Source: MGBC114079 sp964531385 (GTDB taxonomy: Bacteria; Bacillota; Clostridia; Lachnospirales; CAG-274). Taken from it: 64,000 bases of DNA. A model generated the notes under the pieces. It was not told the origin of the DNA, did not search any database, and saw nothing but the letters and a program-made list of their open reading frames with translations. Below, one piece after another: positions 25,945 to 34,327 of this stretch. Every line of letters starts with the position of its first letter. Within the stretch, counting starts at the first letter, position 1. The position numbers and the translations under genes are program-made. The DNA lies in the NCBI GenBank assembly GCA_964531385.1, contig CAZHGC010000003.1:82265-146264 (forward strand), read 5' to 3'.

Positions 25945-26769
25945 ATGAAAATTGGTTATTTGGGGCCACAGGGCACTTTTAGCGAGCAAGCTGCATTAAA
26001 AATATCGAAGGGACAGGAGATAATTCCTTTTCAAAGCATATGGGACGTTATTGAAAGCGTTGATACGGGGAAAACCGACAAAGGCGTTGTTCCGATTGAA
26101 AATTCAACGGAGGGCTGTATAAACATTACTGTTGACAGTATGATTTTTGATACAAATCTTTTTATTGAGGGGCAAATAAATCTTCCTGTTGAGCAAAATA
26201 TGATGATAAACAAAGCGACAGAGGGCAAGGAGATTAAAAAAATATTTTCCCACCCTCAAGGCATTGCTCAATGCAGATTATTTCTTCAGCAAAATTATCC
26301 AAACGCAGAGATGATTAACGTTAATTCAACAGCGGGCGGAGGAAAATTTGTTAAAGAATCTGACGAACCTTGGGCGGCGATTGGGCTTTCGAGAGTTGCC
26401 GAGCTTTATGATTTGAAAATTATTCACAAAGCAATTCAGGACAACTGCGAAAATTTTACTCAATTTGCTGTTTTATCAAAAAACGACACAACAAAAAATC
26501 TTAATTCTGAAAAAATTTCTTTGGCTTTTTCAACTTCCAACGAACCCGGTGCACTTTGGAAAGTATTAAATATTTTTGATATTTGGGATTTGAACCTTAC
26601 AAAAATTGTTTCAAGGCCTATGAGGAACAAATCGGGCGAATATGTTTTTTTTGTTGACCTTCAAGGAAACGCTTTGTCTGAAGATATAGAAAATTGTCTT
26701 GCAATGGTTAGGCGAAAAACGTCATTTTTTAAAAATTTAGGTGCTTATCCTGTATACGACTATCGTTGA
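25945..26769 (+). CDS. pheA: Prephenate dehydratase
   Basis: Converts prephenate to phenylpyruvate, the committed step to phenylalanine. The 274-residue monofunctional form has the dehydratase domain (LGPQGTFSEQAAL; VPIENSTEGCINITVD; HPQGIAQCRLFL; NSTAGGGKFV) and an ACT domain from about residue 195 with NEPGALWKVLNIF and LTKIVSRPMRNKSGEYVFFVDL. That ACT domain binds Phe for feedback inhibition; the usual ESRP reads VSRP here. ATG 25945 follows TTGGAGG. It stands alone. The next promoter overlaps its stop codon. Confidence 0.95.
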   Translation: MKIGYLGPQGTFSEQAALKISKGQEIIPFQSIWDVIESVDTGKTDKGVVPIENSTEGCINITVDSMIFDTNLFIEGQINLPVEQNMMINKATEGKEIKKIFSHPQGIAQCRLFLQQNYPNAEMINVNSTAGGGKFVKESDEPWAAIGLSRVAELYDLKIIHKAIQDNCENFTQFAVLSKNDTTKNLNSEKISLAFSTSNEPGALWKVLNIFDIWDLNLTKIVSRPMRNKSGEYVFFVDLQGNALSEDIENCLAMVRRKTSFFKNLGAYPVYDYR

Positions 26770-26794
26770 AATATAATAAACTTTGTGTTATAAT
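26766..26794 (+). promoter_or_regulatory. Candidate promoter for the MazG-like/gdpP/rplI operon
   Basis: TTGAAA (26766-26771, overlapping the pheA stop) and TATAAT (26789-26794) with a 17-base spacer. Confidence 0.6.
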
Positions 26795-26892
26795 GGATTT
26801 GGCAGAATTTTTGCCGATATGTGCTTTGCAAAAATTTGGGGATTTTTACAAGGCAACGATAATACATAAGATGAAATTTGGGGGAATTTTTT

Positions 26893-27204
26893 ATGGGAGC
26901 GGTTCAGGATTTTGACATTACAAAAAACATAAAGCTTATAGAAATGTTGAAGTGTCAGTTACTTACGAACATAGCTGATTTATGCACAAATCTTTCAAAG
27001 GACGAATCGGATTTGAACGAAAGAGGGGAAATCCTTTCAGATTTGCTTATAATAACATATATGCTTGCAAATCGTCTTGGTTTTTCATATGGAAGCATAG
27101 ACATTAAAGCAGTTAAGAAGCTTAAATTTGGTATTCTTGACGAAACTCAATTTATGCACAAGGATATGTCTTCTCTTCTCAGGCATTTATACCGAGAGTT
27201 TTAA
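26893..27204 (+). CDS. MazG-like family protein
   Basis: 103-residue small helical protein. DITKNIKLIEMLKCQLLTNIADLC, ERGEILSDLLIITYMLANRLG and a C-terminal SSLLRHLYREF fit the short MazG-like proteins of Clostridia that sit before a DHH phosphoesterase gene. An in-frame codon exists five residues upstream, but ATG 26893 has TTGGGGGA ahead. I see no complete ExxE...D metal motif, so nucleotide pyrophosphatase activity is doubtful. It starts the operon with the GdpP-like gene 12 bases downstream. Confidence 0.65.
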   Translation: MGAVQDFDITKNIKLIEMLKCQLLTNIADLCTNLSKDESDLNERGEILSDLLIITYMLANRLGFSYGSIDIKAVKKLKFGILDETQFMHKDMSSLLRHLYREF

Positions 27205-27216
27205 GGAGTTTTAGTT

Positions 27217-28968
27217 ATGATAAAAAATATGGATAGCAACGAATATCTTTTTCCTCACATTATAATCGACTCATCTCTTAATATAATTCATTCGAACCAC
27301 AAATTTGACGAAGAGTTTGGAATTAAGGAAAACAAAAAATACGAATTGAAATTGAGCGATTTAATTCAAGAATATAATCCCGAAATAAAAGAGCAAAAAG
27401 CTGTTATTCGGGCTAAATGCTATAAAGTTTTTACAACTTTGGTTGAACCGCAAGATTTGAATGTTTCTTATTATAATGTTTTTCTGATTGAAAACGATTG
27501 TTCTTTGCACAATGAATGTGAACTTAACAAAGTTGCGGTTGGCCTTATTTTTATAGACAATTATACGGAAGTTCTTGACGGTGTTGAAGATGTTAAACAC
27601 CCTCTTTTGACAGCTTTAATTGACCGAAAAATAAATTCTATGGCTTTTAACATTGGCGGAATTGTTAAAAAGCTTGAAAAGGATAAATATATTTTTATTT
27701 TTTCGCAAGACAAGCTTCAATATTTGAAAGAAAACAAATTTCCTATTTTGGACAAAATTCGTGAAATTGATATGGGAAATAAGCTTCCTGTTACTTTGAG
27801 CATTGGAATTGGAATAAACGGGGCAACTCTTAACCAATCTATGGAATTTGCACGTGCTGCAATAGACCTTGCTCTTAGCCGAGGCGGGGACCAAGTTCTT
27901 ATAAAAGATATTGACGAATATTCATTTTTTGGCGGAAACTCAAAGGAAGTTAACATAAACACACGTGTTAGAGCGAGGGTTAAAGCTTTTGCTTTGACTG
28001 ATTTAATTCAAGAATCTTCAAATGTTTTGATAATGGGGCATAAAAATTCAGACCTTGATTGTATTGGGTCGGAAATTGGTGTTTATAAAATTGTTACTGC
28101 GATTGGAAAAGAATGCAACATTGTTTTGAACAAAATAACAACGAGCATAAAATCATTTTATGACAGGTTGCTTGACGAAACAGATTATGCCGAAACAGCT
28201 TTTATAAACAGCGATGAGGCACTTATGAAGGTTAAGGAAAACACATTATTGATAATTGTTGATACCTATAAACAAAGCATTTGCGAATTTCCGGACCTTA
28301 TTGACAGGGCAAAGAAAATTGTTGTTTTTGACCACCACAGAAAGGGTGCGGAATTTATTGAAAATGCTGTTTTGACATATCACGAGCCATATGCCTCATC
28401 AACTTGCGAACTTATAACGGAAATGTTTCTTTATATGAACAAAGAAATTTCGCTTTCTGACGTTGAGGCAGACGGTCTTTTGGCGGGAATAACCGTTGAT
28501 ACAAAGAATTTTGCTTTTAAAACAGGCACGAAAACTTTTGAGGCGGCGGCATATCTTAAAAGAAAAGGTGCTGACACAATCAGAGTTAAAATGCTTTTTC
28601 AAAATTCCATTGAATATTATACACTTAAAGCAAAAGTTATTGAAGGAACAGAGATGTTTAACAGAAATATGGCAATTGCCATTTCCAAATCGAACATTGA
28701 AAATCCGCCACTTCTTGCGGCTCAAGTTTCGGACGAACTTTTAAACATTAAAGGCATTGAGGCATCTTTTGTTCTTTGTCAAAACGAAAACAGAATAAAT
28801 ATAAGTGCAAGAAGTCTTGGAAAAATAAATGTTCAAATAATTATGGAAAAGCTTGGCGGGGGAGGTCACCAGACTGTTTCTGCTGCACAGATTAACGAAC
28901 ACGATATGGACAAAGCTATTATTATGCTTAAAACGGCAATAAACGAATATTTACAGGAGGTAAAATAA
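27217..28968 (+). CDS. gdpP: GdpP-like c-di-AMP phosphodiesterase (PAS-degenerate GGDEF-DHH-DHHA1), no membrane anchor
   Basis: 583-residue DHH/DHHA1 phosphoesterase. Order: a PAS-like region (about residues 10-110), a degenerate GGDEF domain ending in SRGGDQVLIKD (about 130-235), the DHH domain with GHKNSDLDCIG, LLIIVDTYK, VVFDHHRKG and GLLAGITVDTKNF, and a DHHA1 end with GGGGHQTVSAAQ. The metal-binding Asp and His residues look intact, so it should hydrolyse c-di-AMP. The two N-terminal transmembrane helices of Bacillus GdpP are absent. ATG 27217 has AAGGAG ahead, and no upstream extension fits because the MazG-like gene ends 12 bases before. The rplI start codon directly follows its stop. 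Confidence 0.9.
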   Translation: MIKNMDSNEYLFPHIIIDSSLNIIHSNHKFDEEFGIKENKKYELKLSDLIQEYNPEIKEQKAVIRAKCYKVFTTLVEPQDLNVSYYNVFLIENDCSLHNECELNKVAVGLIFIDNYTEVLDGVEDVKHPLLTALIDRKINSMAFNIGGIVKKLEKDKYIFIFSQDKLQYLKENKFPILDKIREIDMGNKLPVTLSIGIGINGATLNQSMEFARAAIDLALSRGGDQVLIKDIDEYSFFGGNSKEVNINTRVRARVKAFALTDLIQESSNVLIMGHKNSDLDCIGSEIGVYKIVTAIGKECNIVLNKITTSIKSFYDRLLDETDYAETAFINSDEALMKVKENTLLIIVDTYKQSICEFPDLIDRAKKIVVFDHHRKGAEFIENAVLTYHEPYASSTCELITEMFLYMNKEISLSDVEADGLLAGITVDTKNFAFKTGTKTFEAAAYLKRKGADTIRVKMLFQNSIEYYTLKAKVIEGTEMFNRNMAIAISKSNIENPPLLAAQVSDELLNIKGIEASFVLCQNENRINISARSLGKINVQIIMEKLGGGGHQTVSAAQINEHDMDKAIIMLKTAINEYLQEVK

Positions 28969-29418
28969 ATGAAAGTTATATTATTGGAAGATATTAAAGG
29001 TGTTGGAAAAAAAGACCAAATTATAAATGCGAGCGACGGATATGCAAGAAATTTCCTTTTTGCAAAAAACAAAGCTCTTGAGGCAACTCCGAACAATTTA
29101 AAGCAACTTGAAAACAAGAAAAAAGCTGAAGAGGCGAAAAAGGCGGAAGAACTTGCGAATGCAAAAGAACTTAGTGCAAAAATTGAAGAGCTTTCGGTTA
29201 CGGTTGCTGTTAAAACAGGCGACAACGGCAAAATTTTCGGTTCGGTTACGAACAAGGAAATTGGCTCGGCACTTAAAGAGCAACACAATATTGACATTGA
29301 CAAAAAGAAAATTGTTATAAACGATGCAATAAAAGCTATTGGCGAAAAAACTGTTGATGTTAAACTTCATTCAAAAGTTACCGCAAAGCTTACGGTTAAA
29401 ATTGTTTCGGATAAATAA
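28969..29418 (+). CDS. rplI: 50S ribosomal protein L9
   Basis: 149-residue L9. MKVILLEDIKGVGKKDQI and NASDGYARNFLFAKNKAL are the conserved N-terminal domain. A long charged helix (QLENKKKAEEAKKAEELANAKEL) connects to the C-terminal rRNA-binding domain. The ATG abuts the stop of the gdpP gene, with AGGAGG inside the end of that gene, so translation is coupled. The gdpP-rplI pair is widespread in Firmicutes. Confidence 0.97.
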   Translation: MKVILLEDIKGVGKKDQIINASDGYARNFLFAKNKALEATPNNLKQLENKKKAEEAKKAEELANAKELSAKIEELSVTVAVKTGDNGKIFGSVTNKEIGSALKEQHNIDIDKKKIVINDAIKAIGEKTVDVKLHSKVTAKLTVKIVSDK

Positions 29419-29475
29419 CATTTTTAATATTGGGAATGAGATTCTCCCAAAGGGATAAAACCCTAAACTGCATTA

Positions 29476-29526
29476 AAGCCGATGACTTCTACTGATTATT
29501 TTTACGCAGAAATTGTCGGCTTTTTT
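29476..29526 (+). terminator. Terminator after rplI
   Basis: AAGCCGA at 29476-29482 pairs with TCGGCTT ending at 29522. The stem continues inward to TTCT/AGAA with two G-U pairs and a mismatch. TTTTTT follows. Confidence 0.8.
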
Positions 29527-29769
29527 GATTTTTGCGATTTTGGAAGGTTTTGCAATTATGTTGACAAGTGTTTTATATTGTTTGGTGTTGTATGTATAGA
29601 TGATTTTTGTACTCATTTGTTTATAAAAATAAATATTTGGAATATGATTTGTGAGGTTGTTTTATATGTTTTTGGGAAGAGGCGAAGAATGGTAGGTATA
29701 TTTTTCAAATAATAGAAATGGAATATTGTTAGTTTATCAAATATTTTCAATGTTTATTTGGAGGATATT

Positions 29770-30324
29770 ATGAAATTGAAAACAGAATGTATTACTGAAA
29801 ATTATCGCTTTTGGAAAGAAGTTAATTTTCTTGCAAAAGAAGCGTTTCCGCCTGAAGAATATATTGCACCGACAAAGCTTGTTGAAATGGCAAAGGAAGA
29901 AGATTTTGATTTTTTTGATTTAACAGATGACGGCTTATTTGTTGGATTTGCGGTTGTTAAAATTTATAAAAATTTGGCATATCTTTTCTTTTTGGCGATA
30001 GAACATTTTCAACGTTCAAGAGGATATGGAAGTTGTGCTCTTGAAACTGTTAGGGAGAAATATCCGAACAAAAAGCAAGTTGTTGATTTTGAAATGCTTG
30101 ACGAAAAAGCTGACAACAGCGAACAGAGGACAAAGCGAAGGGATTTTTATTTGCGAAACGGATATAAAGAAATAGGGTTGTTTTTGTCATATTTTGGCGT
30201 TGATTATGAAGTTTTTTGTATGAACGAAGATTTTGACGTTGAAGAATTTAAAGAAATGATGAAGACAATTCAAGTTGAGGGATTTGACCCGAGATATTTT
30301 GGAAAAGAGATGTTGCAATTGTAA
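29770..30324 (+). CDS. GNAT family N-acetyltransferase
   Basis: 184-residue acetyltransferase. The acetyl-CoA loop is in HFQRSRGYGSCALE, preceded by the strand LAYLFFLAIE; the late motif KRRDFYLRNGYKEIG is also typical of GNAT. ATG 29770 has TTTGGAGG ahead. Substrate unknown. It stands alone after the rplI terminator, and about 285 bases follow before the next gene with no obvious hairpin. Confidence 0.85.
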   Translation: MKLKTECITENYRFWKEVNFLAKEAFPPEEYIAPTKLVEMAKEEDFDFFDLTDDGLFVGFAVVKIYKNLAYLFFLAIEHFQRSRGYGSCALETVREKYPNKKQVVDFEMLDEKADNSEQRTKRRDFYLRNGYKEIGLFLSYFGVDYEVFCMNEDFDVEEFKEMMKTIQVEGFDPRYFGKEMLQL

Positions 30325-30609
30325 TTTTACGTTTTTTTGCAGTTTAACGGCAAAGCGGTTGAATATGGGAATTGTTTTTGGTTCTCAAATTCTTCTGCTT
30401 TTTTAGTGGGAACAACAAATTAGGCAATATCTTAATTTTGTTAAAAAGCGGATACGTTGTTTTGCGAATGTTTGATGCGGGAAATTTAAATCAATTTTAA
30501 TGACAAATTACAGCTTGTACCGTTATTTTTTTTAAAATTCAGTCATTTTTTTTATTTTGCATCATAGTATAATTGTGTAACAAATATTTTTCTTTAGGAG
30601 GGTTTATTT

Positions 30610-30783
30610 ATGAATTGTAATGGAAACAGCCTTATTTGGATTTTACTTATTTGTATGCTTTCACAAGGTGGCTGCGGAAACGGTTGTGGCTGTGGAAACG
30701 ACAGCTCGATGTTAATTCTTCTTCTCTTTATCATTATGTTCTCAAACGGAGGAATTGGTTGCGGAATTTGTGAAGCAAAATAG
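30610..30783 (+). CDS. Small Gly/Cys-rich hydrophobic protein (high-cysteine, chorion-class-like)
   Basis: 57-residue protein with AGGAGG ahead of the ATG. Two hydrophobic segments (SLIWILLICML and SMLILLLFIIMF) each lead into Gly/Cys turns (GGCGNGCGCGND and NGGIGCGIC), giving eight Cys in total. It resembles the small high-cysteine proteins with LIW(I/L)LL repeats that are common but uncharacterised in spore-forming Clostridia. A membrane-associated or spore-coat role is possible; function unknown. A strong terminator 120 bases downstream supports an independent transcript. Confidence 0.75.
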   Translation: MNCNGNSLIWILLICMLSQGGCGNGCGCGNDSSMLILLLFIIMFSNGGIGCGICEAK

Positions 30784-30906
30784 TTTGCTTTCAAATTTGC
30801 AAAATTAAAAAAACATTTTCATAAAAATAAAAACAACCAATGCTATTGGTTAAAACATACAAAAGTGTGACGAAAGCTTGGTTTAACGGCTTGTCAAAAA
30901 TAAAAG

Positions 30907-30959
30907 CTTTGCTTATATCAAATTTGCAAAATGCAAACGATATAATGCAAAGTTTTTTT
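30907..30959 (+). terminator. Long terminator hairpin after the small Cys-rich gene
   Basis: CTTTGC (30907-30912) and TTATATC (30913-30919) pair with GATATAA (30939-30945) and GCAAAG (30947-30952), with a one-base bulge. TTTGCA/TGCAAA forms the tip. Seven T residues follow. Confidence 0.85.
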
Positions 30960-31040
30960 ATTTTTACAAAACGGTTTTGTTAAATTATTTTTATAATATT
31001 AAGTTTCTTTTAAGAAACATACTCGGGAGGAAATTTCAAA

Positions 31041-31196
31041 ATGAGAGAAGAATTTAAAGAATATTACAATGGCTTTAAGCAAGGCATTTGGTGCAAAGGT
31101 GAATATTGTCATAATCCTGACATTTGGAGCACAGACGGCAAAAAGGAAGTTTATGTTTCTGAACTTTTTTTGGATATTAGTCTTATGGTTGTTTAA
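31041..31196 (+). CDS. Hypothetical 51-residue protein
   Basis: Short open frame with a good GGGAGG site ten bases before the ATG, between the terminator at 30959 and the subtilase gene. The product is polar, with aromatic residues and two Cys (GFKQGIWCKGEYCHNPD), and ends hydrophobically (FLDISLMVV). No family was recognised. The ribosome binding site, the upstream terminator and the same strand as the subtilase support it as a real gene, perhaps the first gene of that unit. Confidence 0.55.
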   Translation: MREEFKEYYNGFKQGIWCKGEYCHNPDIWSTDGKKEVYVSELFLDISLMVV

Positions 31197-31262
31197 AGTG
31201 TCAAATTAAATTTTTTTTGCATATTATATTAATTAATAGAGCATACAAGGAGTTGGCTGTTA

Positions 31263-32420
31263 ATGTCCGAAAAAAAGATACAGTTGATACTCAAATGCAG
31301 TATGACAAAAGCGAAGGAGCTTTTGATAAGCGAAGTTGCAACGTTAAAATATCGTCTTCCAGCAATAAATTCATATGTTGTTGAATTATATGAAAGTGAC
31401 CTTTCGAAATTGCAAAATATTGAGGGGGTTGAGGCGGTTTATGAAAATACAAAAATAACGGCACAAATGAATAATGCAAAAAAAATATTGAAAACAGATT
31501 TTGCTTATAAAAAGGGGTTTAGCGGAAAAAACGTGACGATTGCTTTTTTGGACACAGGCATAGCTCCTTTGAAAGATTTTATTTATCCGACAAACAGAAT
31601 AATTGCGTTTAAAGATTTTATAAACAACAAAACAGAGCCTTATGATGACAACGGGCACGGAACTCACGTTGCGGGGATATGTGCAGGAAACGGAGCAATG
31701 TCTGACGGAAAATATTCGGGCATTGCTCCTATGGCAAACATAATTTCCGTAAAAACATTGAACAACAAAGGAAGCGGAAATTCTTCGGACGTTCTTGCCG
31801 GAATACAATGGGTTATTGACAATTCTAAACGCTATAATATAAAAATTGCAAATTTATCGATTGGAACGGAGCCACAAACTTCTGATGACCCGTTGGTTAG
31901 GGCTGTTGAATATGCTTGGGATATGGGAATAATTATAATAACCGCAGCGGGAAACAACGGGCCGAAATCGGGAACGATAACTTCGCCGGGAATAAGCAAA
32001 AAAGTTATAACTGTTGGAACATCGAACGACAATAATCTTGTTAGTATTTCGGGAACAAGCGTTATAAATTTTTCGGGAAGAGGGCCGACAAACGAATGCG
32101 TTGTTAAACCGGATATATTGGCACCGGGAACGGATATAGTTTCTTGTTTGACACCAACACCGTATTCGGAGGGAAAAGATGGATTGAAAAAAGTTGACGA
32201 AAATTATGTTAAGCTTAGCGGAACGTCTATGTCGACGCCGATGATTGCGGGGGCGATTGCACTTCTTTTGGAGAAATATCCCAATATGACACCTGATGAC
32301 GTTAAATATGCAATAAAATGCAGTGCAATTGATTTGAACTATCCTAAAAATCGTCAGGGTTGGGGGATAATCGATGTTGAAAAATTAATTGAAAGGGAGG
32401 AATTTCATGTCAGACATTAG
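31263..32420 (+). CDS. AprX-like intracellular S8 (subtilisin) protease
   Basis: 385-residue serine protease without a signal peptide. Residues 1-75 resemble a short I9-type propeptide. The catalytic triad is D97 (FLDTGI), H132 (GHGTHVAG) and S322 (GTSMSTP). Phrases such as NKTEPYDDNGHGTH, EDPLVRAVEYAW-like DDPLVRAVEYAW, ITAAGNNGPKSGTI and SPGISKKVITVG match the intracellular protease AprX of Bacillus closely. The start ATG 31263 has AAGGAG about ten bases ahead. The gene overlaps the next by 14 bases, so the two proteins are probably made together. Substrate unknown; intracellular turnover or a sporulation-linked role is possible. Confidence 0.92.
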   Translation: MSEKKIQLILKCSMTKAKELLISEVATLKYRLPAINSYVVELYESDLSKLQNIEGVEAVYENTKITAQMNNAKKILKTDFAYKKGFSGKNVTIAFLDTGIAPLKDFIYPTNRIIAFKDFINNKTEPYDDNGHGTHVAGICAGNGAMSDGKYSGIAPMANIISVKTLNNKGSGNSSDVLAGIQWVIDNSKRYNIKIANLSIGTEPQTSDDPLVRAVEYAWDMGIIIITAAGNNGPKSGTITSPGISKKVITVGTSNDNNLVSISGTSVINFSGRGPTNECVVKPDILAPGTDIVSCLTPTPYSEGKDGLKKVDENYVKLSGTSMSTPMIAGAIALLLEKYPNMTPDDVKYAIKCSAIDLNYPKNRQGWGIIDVEKLIEREEFHVRH

Positions 32421-32928
32421 CGAAATAATAAATTTGAGCAAAATGATTGGAAGCAAAGATGCTTTTCAAAACGATATTATGGAAGCGACATCGCTTATAA
32501 GTTCGATGTTTAGACAAAAGTACATTGAAAAGCTTGAGAGGGAGCTTAAAAAACAAAAGCAAACTCATCGCAAAAATCCAACAAAAGAAATACAGCTTAT
32601 TCAGGCTGTTAAGCCTTTTATTAACAAAGAGAGGCATAAAGAAATTGATAATATAACGGACATTTTGATAAATATGACGACTTTAATGGATATACAAAAG
32701 GATTTTATTGAAAATGAGAAAAAGATTAACGAAGAAGAAAGCAAAAAGGAGGAGATTTTGGTGGCGAGTGCTTTGGAAAACGGCGGTGTTGACCCGTCTA
32801 TAAAAGAAGACGGAATTTATGATATAGATGAAACTTGTCTTTTATCTATGCAAAAAGCGAAAAAGCCGGCAAACTATAATATTTTTATGTATGCTTTGCT
32901 GGTTATGTTGATTTTTCAGAAAAAGTGA
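32407..32928 (+). CDS. Hypothetical protein translationally coupled to the subtilase
   Basis: 173-residue protein of unknown family. It is mostly charged and helical (KYIEKLERELKKQKQTH; NITDILINMTTLMDIQKDFIENEKKINEEESKKEE), with a C-terminal hydrophobic stretch (NIFMYALLVMLIFQKK) that could anchor it in the membrane. ATG 32407 has GGGAGG ahead, inside the protease gene, and the two genes overlap by 14 bases. It may be an anchor, adaptor, inhibitor or substrate of the protease. A bidirectional terminator follows at 32973. Confidence 0.75.
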   Translation: MSDISEIINLSKMIGSKDAFQNDIMEATSLISSMFRQKYIEKLERELKKQKQTHRKNPTKEIQLIQAVKPFINKERHKEIDNITDILINMTTLMDIQKDFIENEKKINEEESKKEEILVASALENGGVDPSIKEDGIYDIDETCLLSMQKAKKPANYNIFMYALLVMLIFQKK

Positions 32929-32972
32929 AAGTTGGTGGCAGTTGACCAATGTTGATGAAATGCACTTTGTTT

Positions 32973-33009
32973 AAAAACCTCGGTTTGCAAAAGCTTAACC
33001 GAGGTTTTT
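32973..33009. terminator. Bidirectional terminator between the subtilase unit and scpB
   Basis: AAAAACCTCGGTT (32973-32985) pairs perfectly with AACCGAGGTTTTT (32997-33009) over an 11-base loop and serves both convergent strands. Confidence 0.88.
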
Positions 33010-33026
33010 GAGCGGGTGGGGTTGTT

Positions 33027-33545
33027 TTACAATTCGGATTGGTCAACATTTGGGAGAACATCAAGATTTTTGAAACCGAAATATTTTAAAAATTCGTCTG
33101 TTGTTCCGAAAAGAATTGGTTTTCCGGGAGCATCGAGACGACCTTTTTCGGCAACAAGGTTATATTCAACAAGCTTGTTTACGGCTCTGTCGGAATTTAC
33201 GCCACGAATTTCTTCAATCATTCCCCTTGTTACAGGTTGTTTATAGGCAATTATTGCAAGGGTTTCCAAAATTGAGGGTGTCAGTTGTTTTTTTCGGGGA
33301 GTTTCATAGATGTTTTTTACGTTTGCAAAATATTTTATATTTGTGCACATTTGAAAGGAATCGCCAACTTCTATAATTGAAATTCCTCTTTTTTCCGAAT
33401 TATACTTATTCATAAGATTTTTTATTATTTTTTCAGTTGTTTTTATATCTTCGCCAACAGCCAAAGCTATATCTTTTAGGGGAACGCTGTTGCCCGCAGC
33501 AAACAAAACGGCTTCGACAATGGCTTCTTGGGTTATGAGATTCAT
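33027..33545 (-). CDS. scpB: Segregation and condensation protein B
   Basis: 172-residue winged-helix kleisin partner of the SMC-ScpAB condensin. It has EAIVEAVLFAAGNSVPLKDIA at the start and the conserved LETLAIIAYKQPVTRGMIEEIRGVNSDRAV in the second winged helix, followed by GRLDAPGKPILFGTTDEFLKYFG. It is last in the long minus-strand operon, 18 bases after scpA. Confidence 0.96.
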   Translation of the reverse strand: MNLITQEAIVEAVLFAAGNSVPLKDIALAVGEDIKTTEKIIKNLMNKYNSEKRGISIIEVGDSFQMCTNIKYFANVKNIYETPRKKQLTPSILETLAIIAYKQPVTRGMIEEIRGVNSDRAVNKLVEYNLVAEKGRLDAPGKPILFGTTDEFLKYFGFKNLDVLPNVDQSEL

Positions 33546-33563
33546 AGCAGAACACCTTTCAAA

Positions 33564-34307
33564 TTAAATTGCGGAAATGTAAATTTCGTCAAAATTGTTT
33601 TTTTGCGTTACTGATATTTTTTTTGTTTTTATAAGTTCCAAAACTGCCAAAAAAGTTACGACAACTTCTGATTTTGAGGCATCTTTTTTAAATGCTTCAT
33701 GGAACTTGAATTGCTTTTTTAAAAAAAGCAAATCGGATATATAGCTTATTTTATCGCTTATTGTGAACAAATCTCTTGAAACGGAGTTGAACCCCGAGCG
33801 GATTTTATCTTTTCTTATATCTTGCCTTTTTAAAACGTCTTTCAACGCCCTATACAACATATCGAGATTTACACCGTTTAAAATTTCGTCAATTTCTTTT
33901 GGTGTGTTTTCTTTTATTTTTGAAATTATTTTGTCATCGGCATCTTTGAAGAGATAGACTTCCGAGAATTGTTGTTTTTCGTCAAAAATTTCGGCAATTT
34001 TTTTGAATTTTTTATATTCGATAAGTTTGTTTACAAGTTCTTCTCTTGGGTCTTCCTCATCTTCTTTTGCTGTTTGAGTTTTTGGAAGAAGAGTTTTTGA
34101 TTTTATTTCAAGCAAAGTTGCTGCCATAATCAAAAACTCGCTCATATTATCCATAGTTTTATTTTTGAAATCGGAAATATATTCCATATACTGGTCGGTT
34201 AATTCACCTATTGGAATGTCATATATATCAATTTTATTTTTTTCGATTAAATGAAAAAGCAAGTCTAACGGGCCTTCAAAGACCTCAAGTTTAAATTCGA
34301 TATTCAC
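33564..34307 (-). CDS. scpA: Segregation and condensation protein A
   Basis: 247-residue kleisin that bridges SMC heads. The N-terminal FEGPLDLLFHLIEKNKIDIYDIPIGELTDQYMEY is the family signature. DNMSEFLIMAATLLEIKSKTLLP follows, and the C-terminal winged helix contains VVVTFLAVLELIKTKKI. It follows the degenerate protease gene by 20 bases. Confidence 0.96.
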   Translation of the reverse strand: MNIEFKLEVFEGPLDLLFHLIEKNKIDIYDIPIGELTDQYMEYISDFKNKTMDNMSEFLIMAATLLEIKSKTLLPKTQTAKEDEEDPREELVNKLIEYKKFKKIAEIFDEKQQFSEVYLFKDADDKIISKIKENTPKEIDEILNGVNLDMLYRALKDVLKRQDIRKDKIRSGFNSVSRDLFTISDKISYISDLLFLKKQFKFHEAFKKDASKSEVVVTFLAVLELIKTKKISVTQKNNFDEIYISAI

Positions 34308-34327
34308 TTTTATACCTCATTAAATAA

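Noticed and set aside
29482..29712. 76-codon frame after rplI
   Set aside because: It begins inside the terminator hairpin, has no ribosome binding site and encodes a Phe/Cys-rich sequence typical of AT-rich non-coding DNA.
30835..30851. AACCAAT/ATTGGTT hairpin as a plus-strand terminator
   Set aside because: No T run follows on the plus strand and no minus-strand gene needs it. The convincing terminator is at 30907-30959.
30610..31196. RiPP (modified peptide) cluster with the two small genes and the subtilase
   Set aside because: The small proteins lack a leader-core pattern, and no lanthipeptide, radical SAM or transporter gene is adjacent. The protease matches the housekeeping AprX group.
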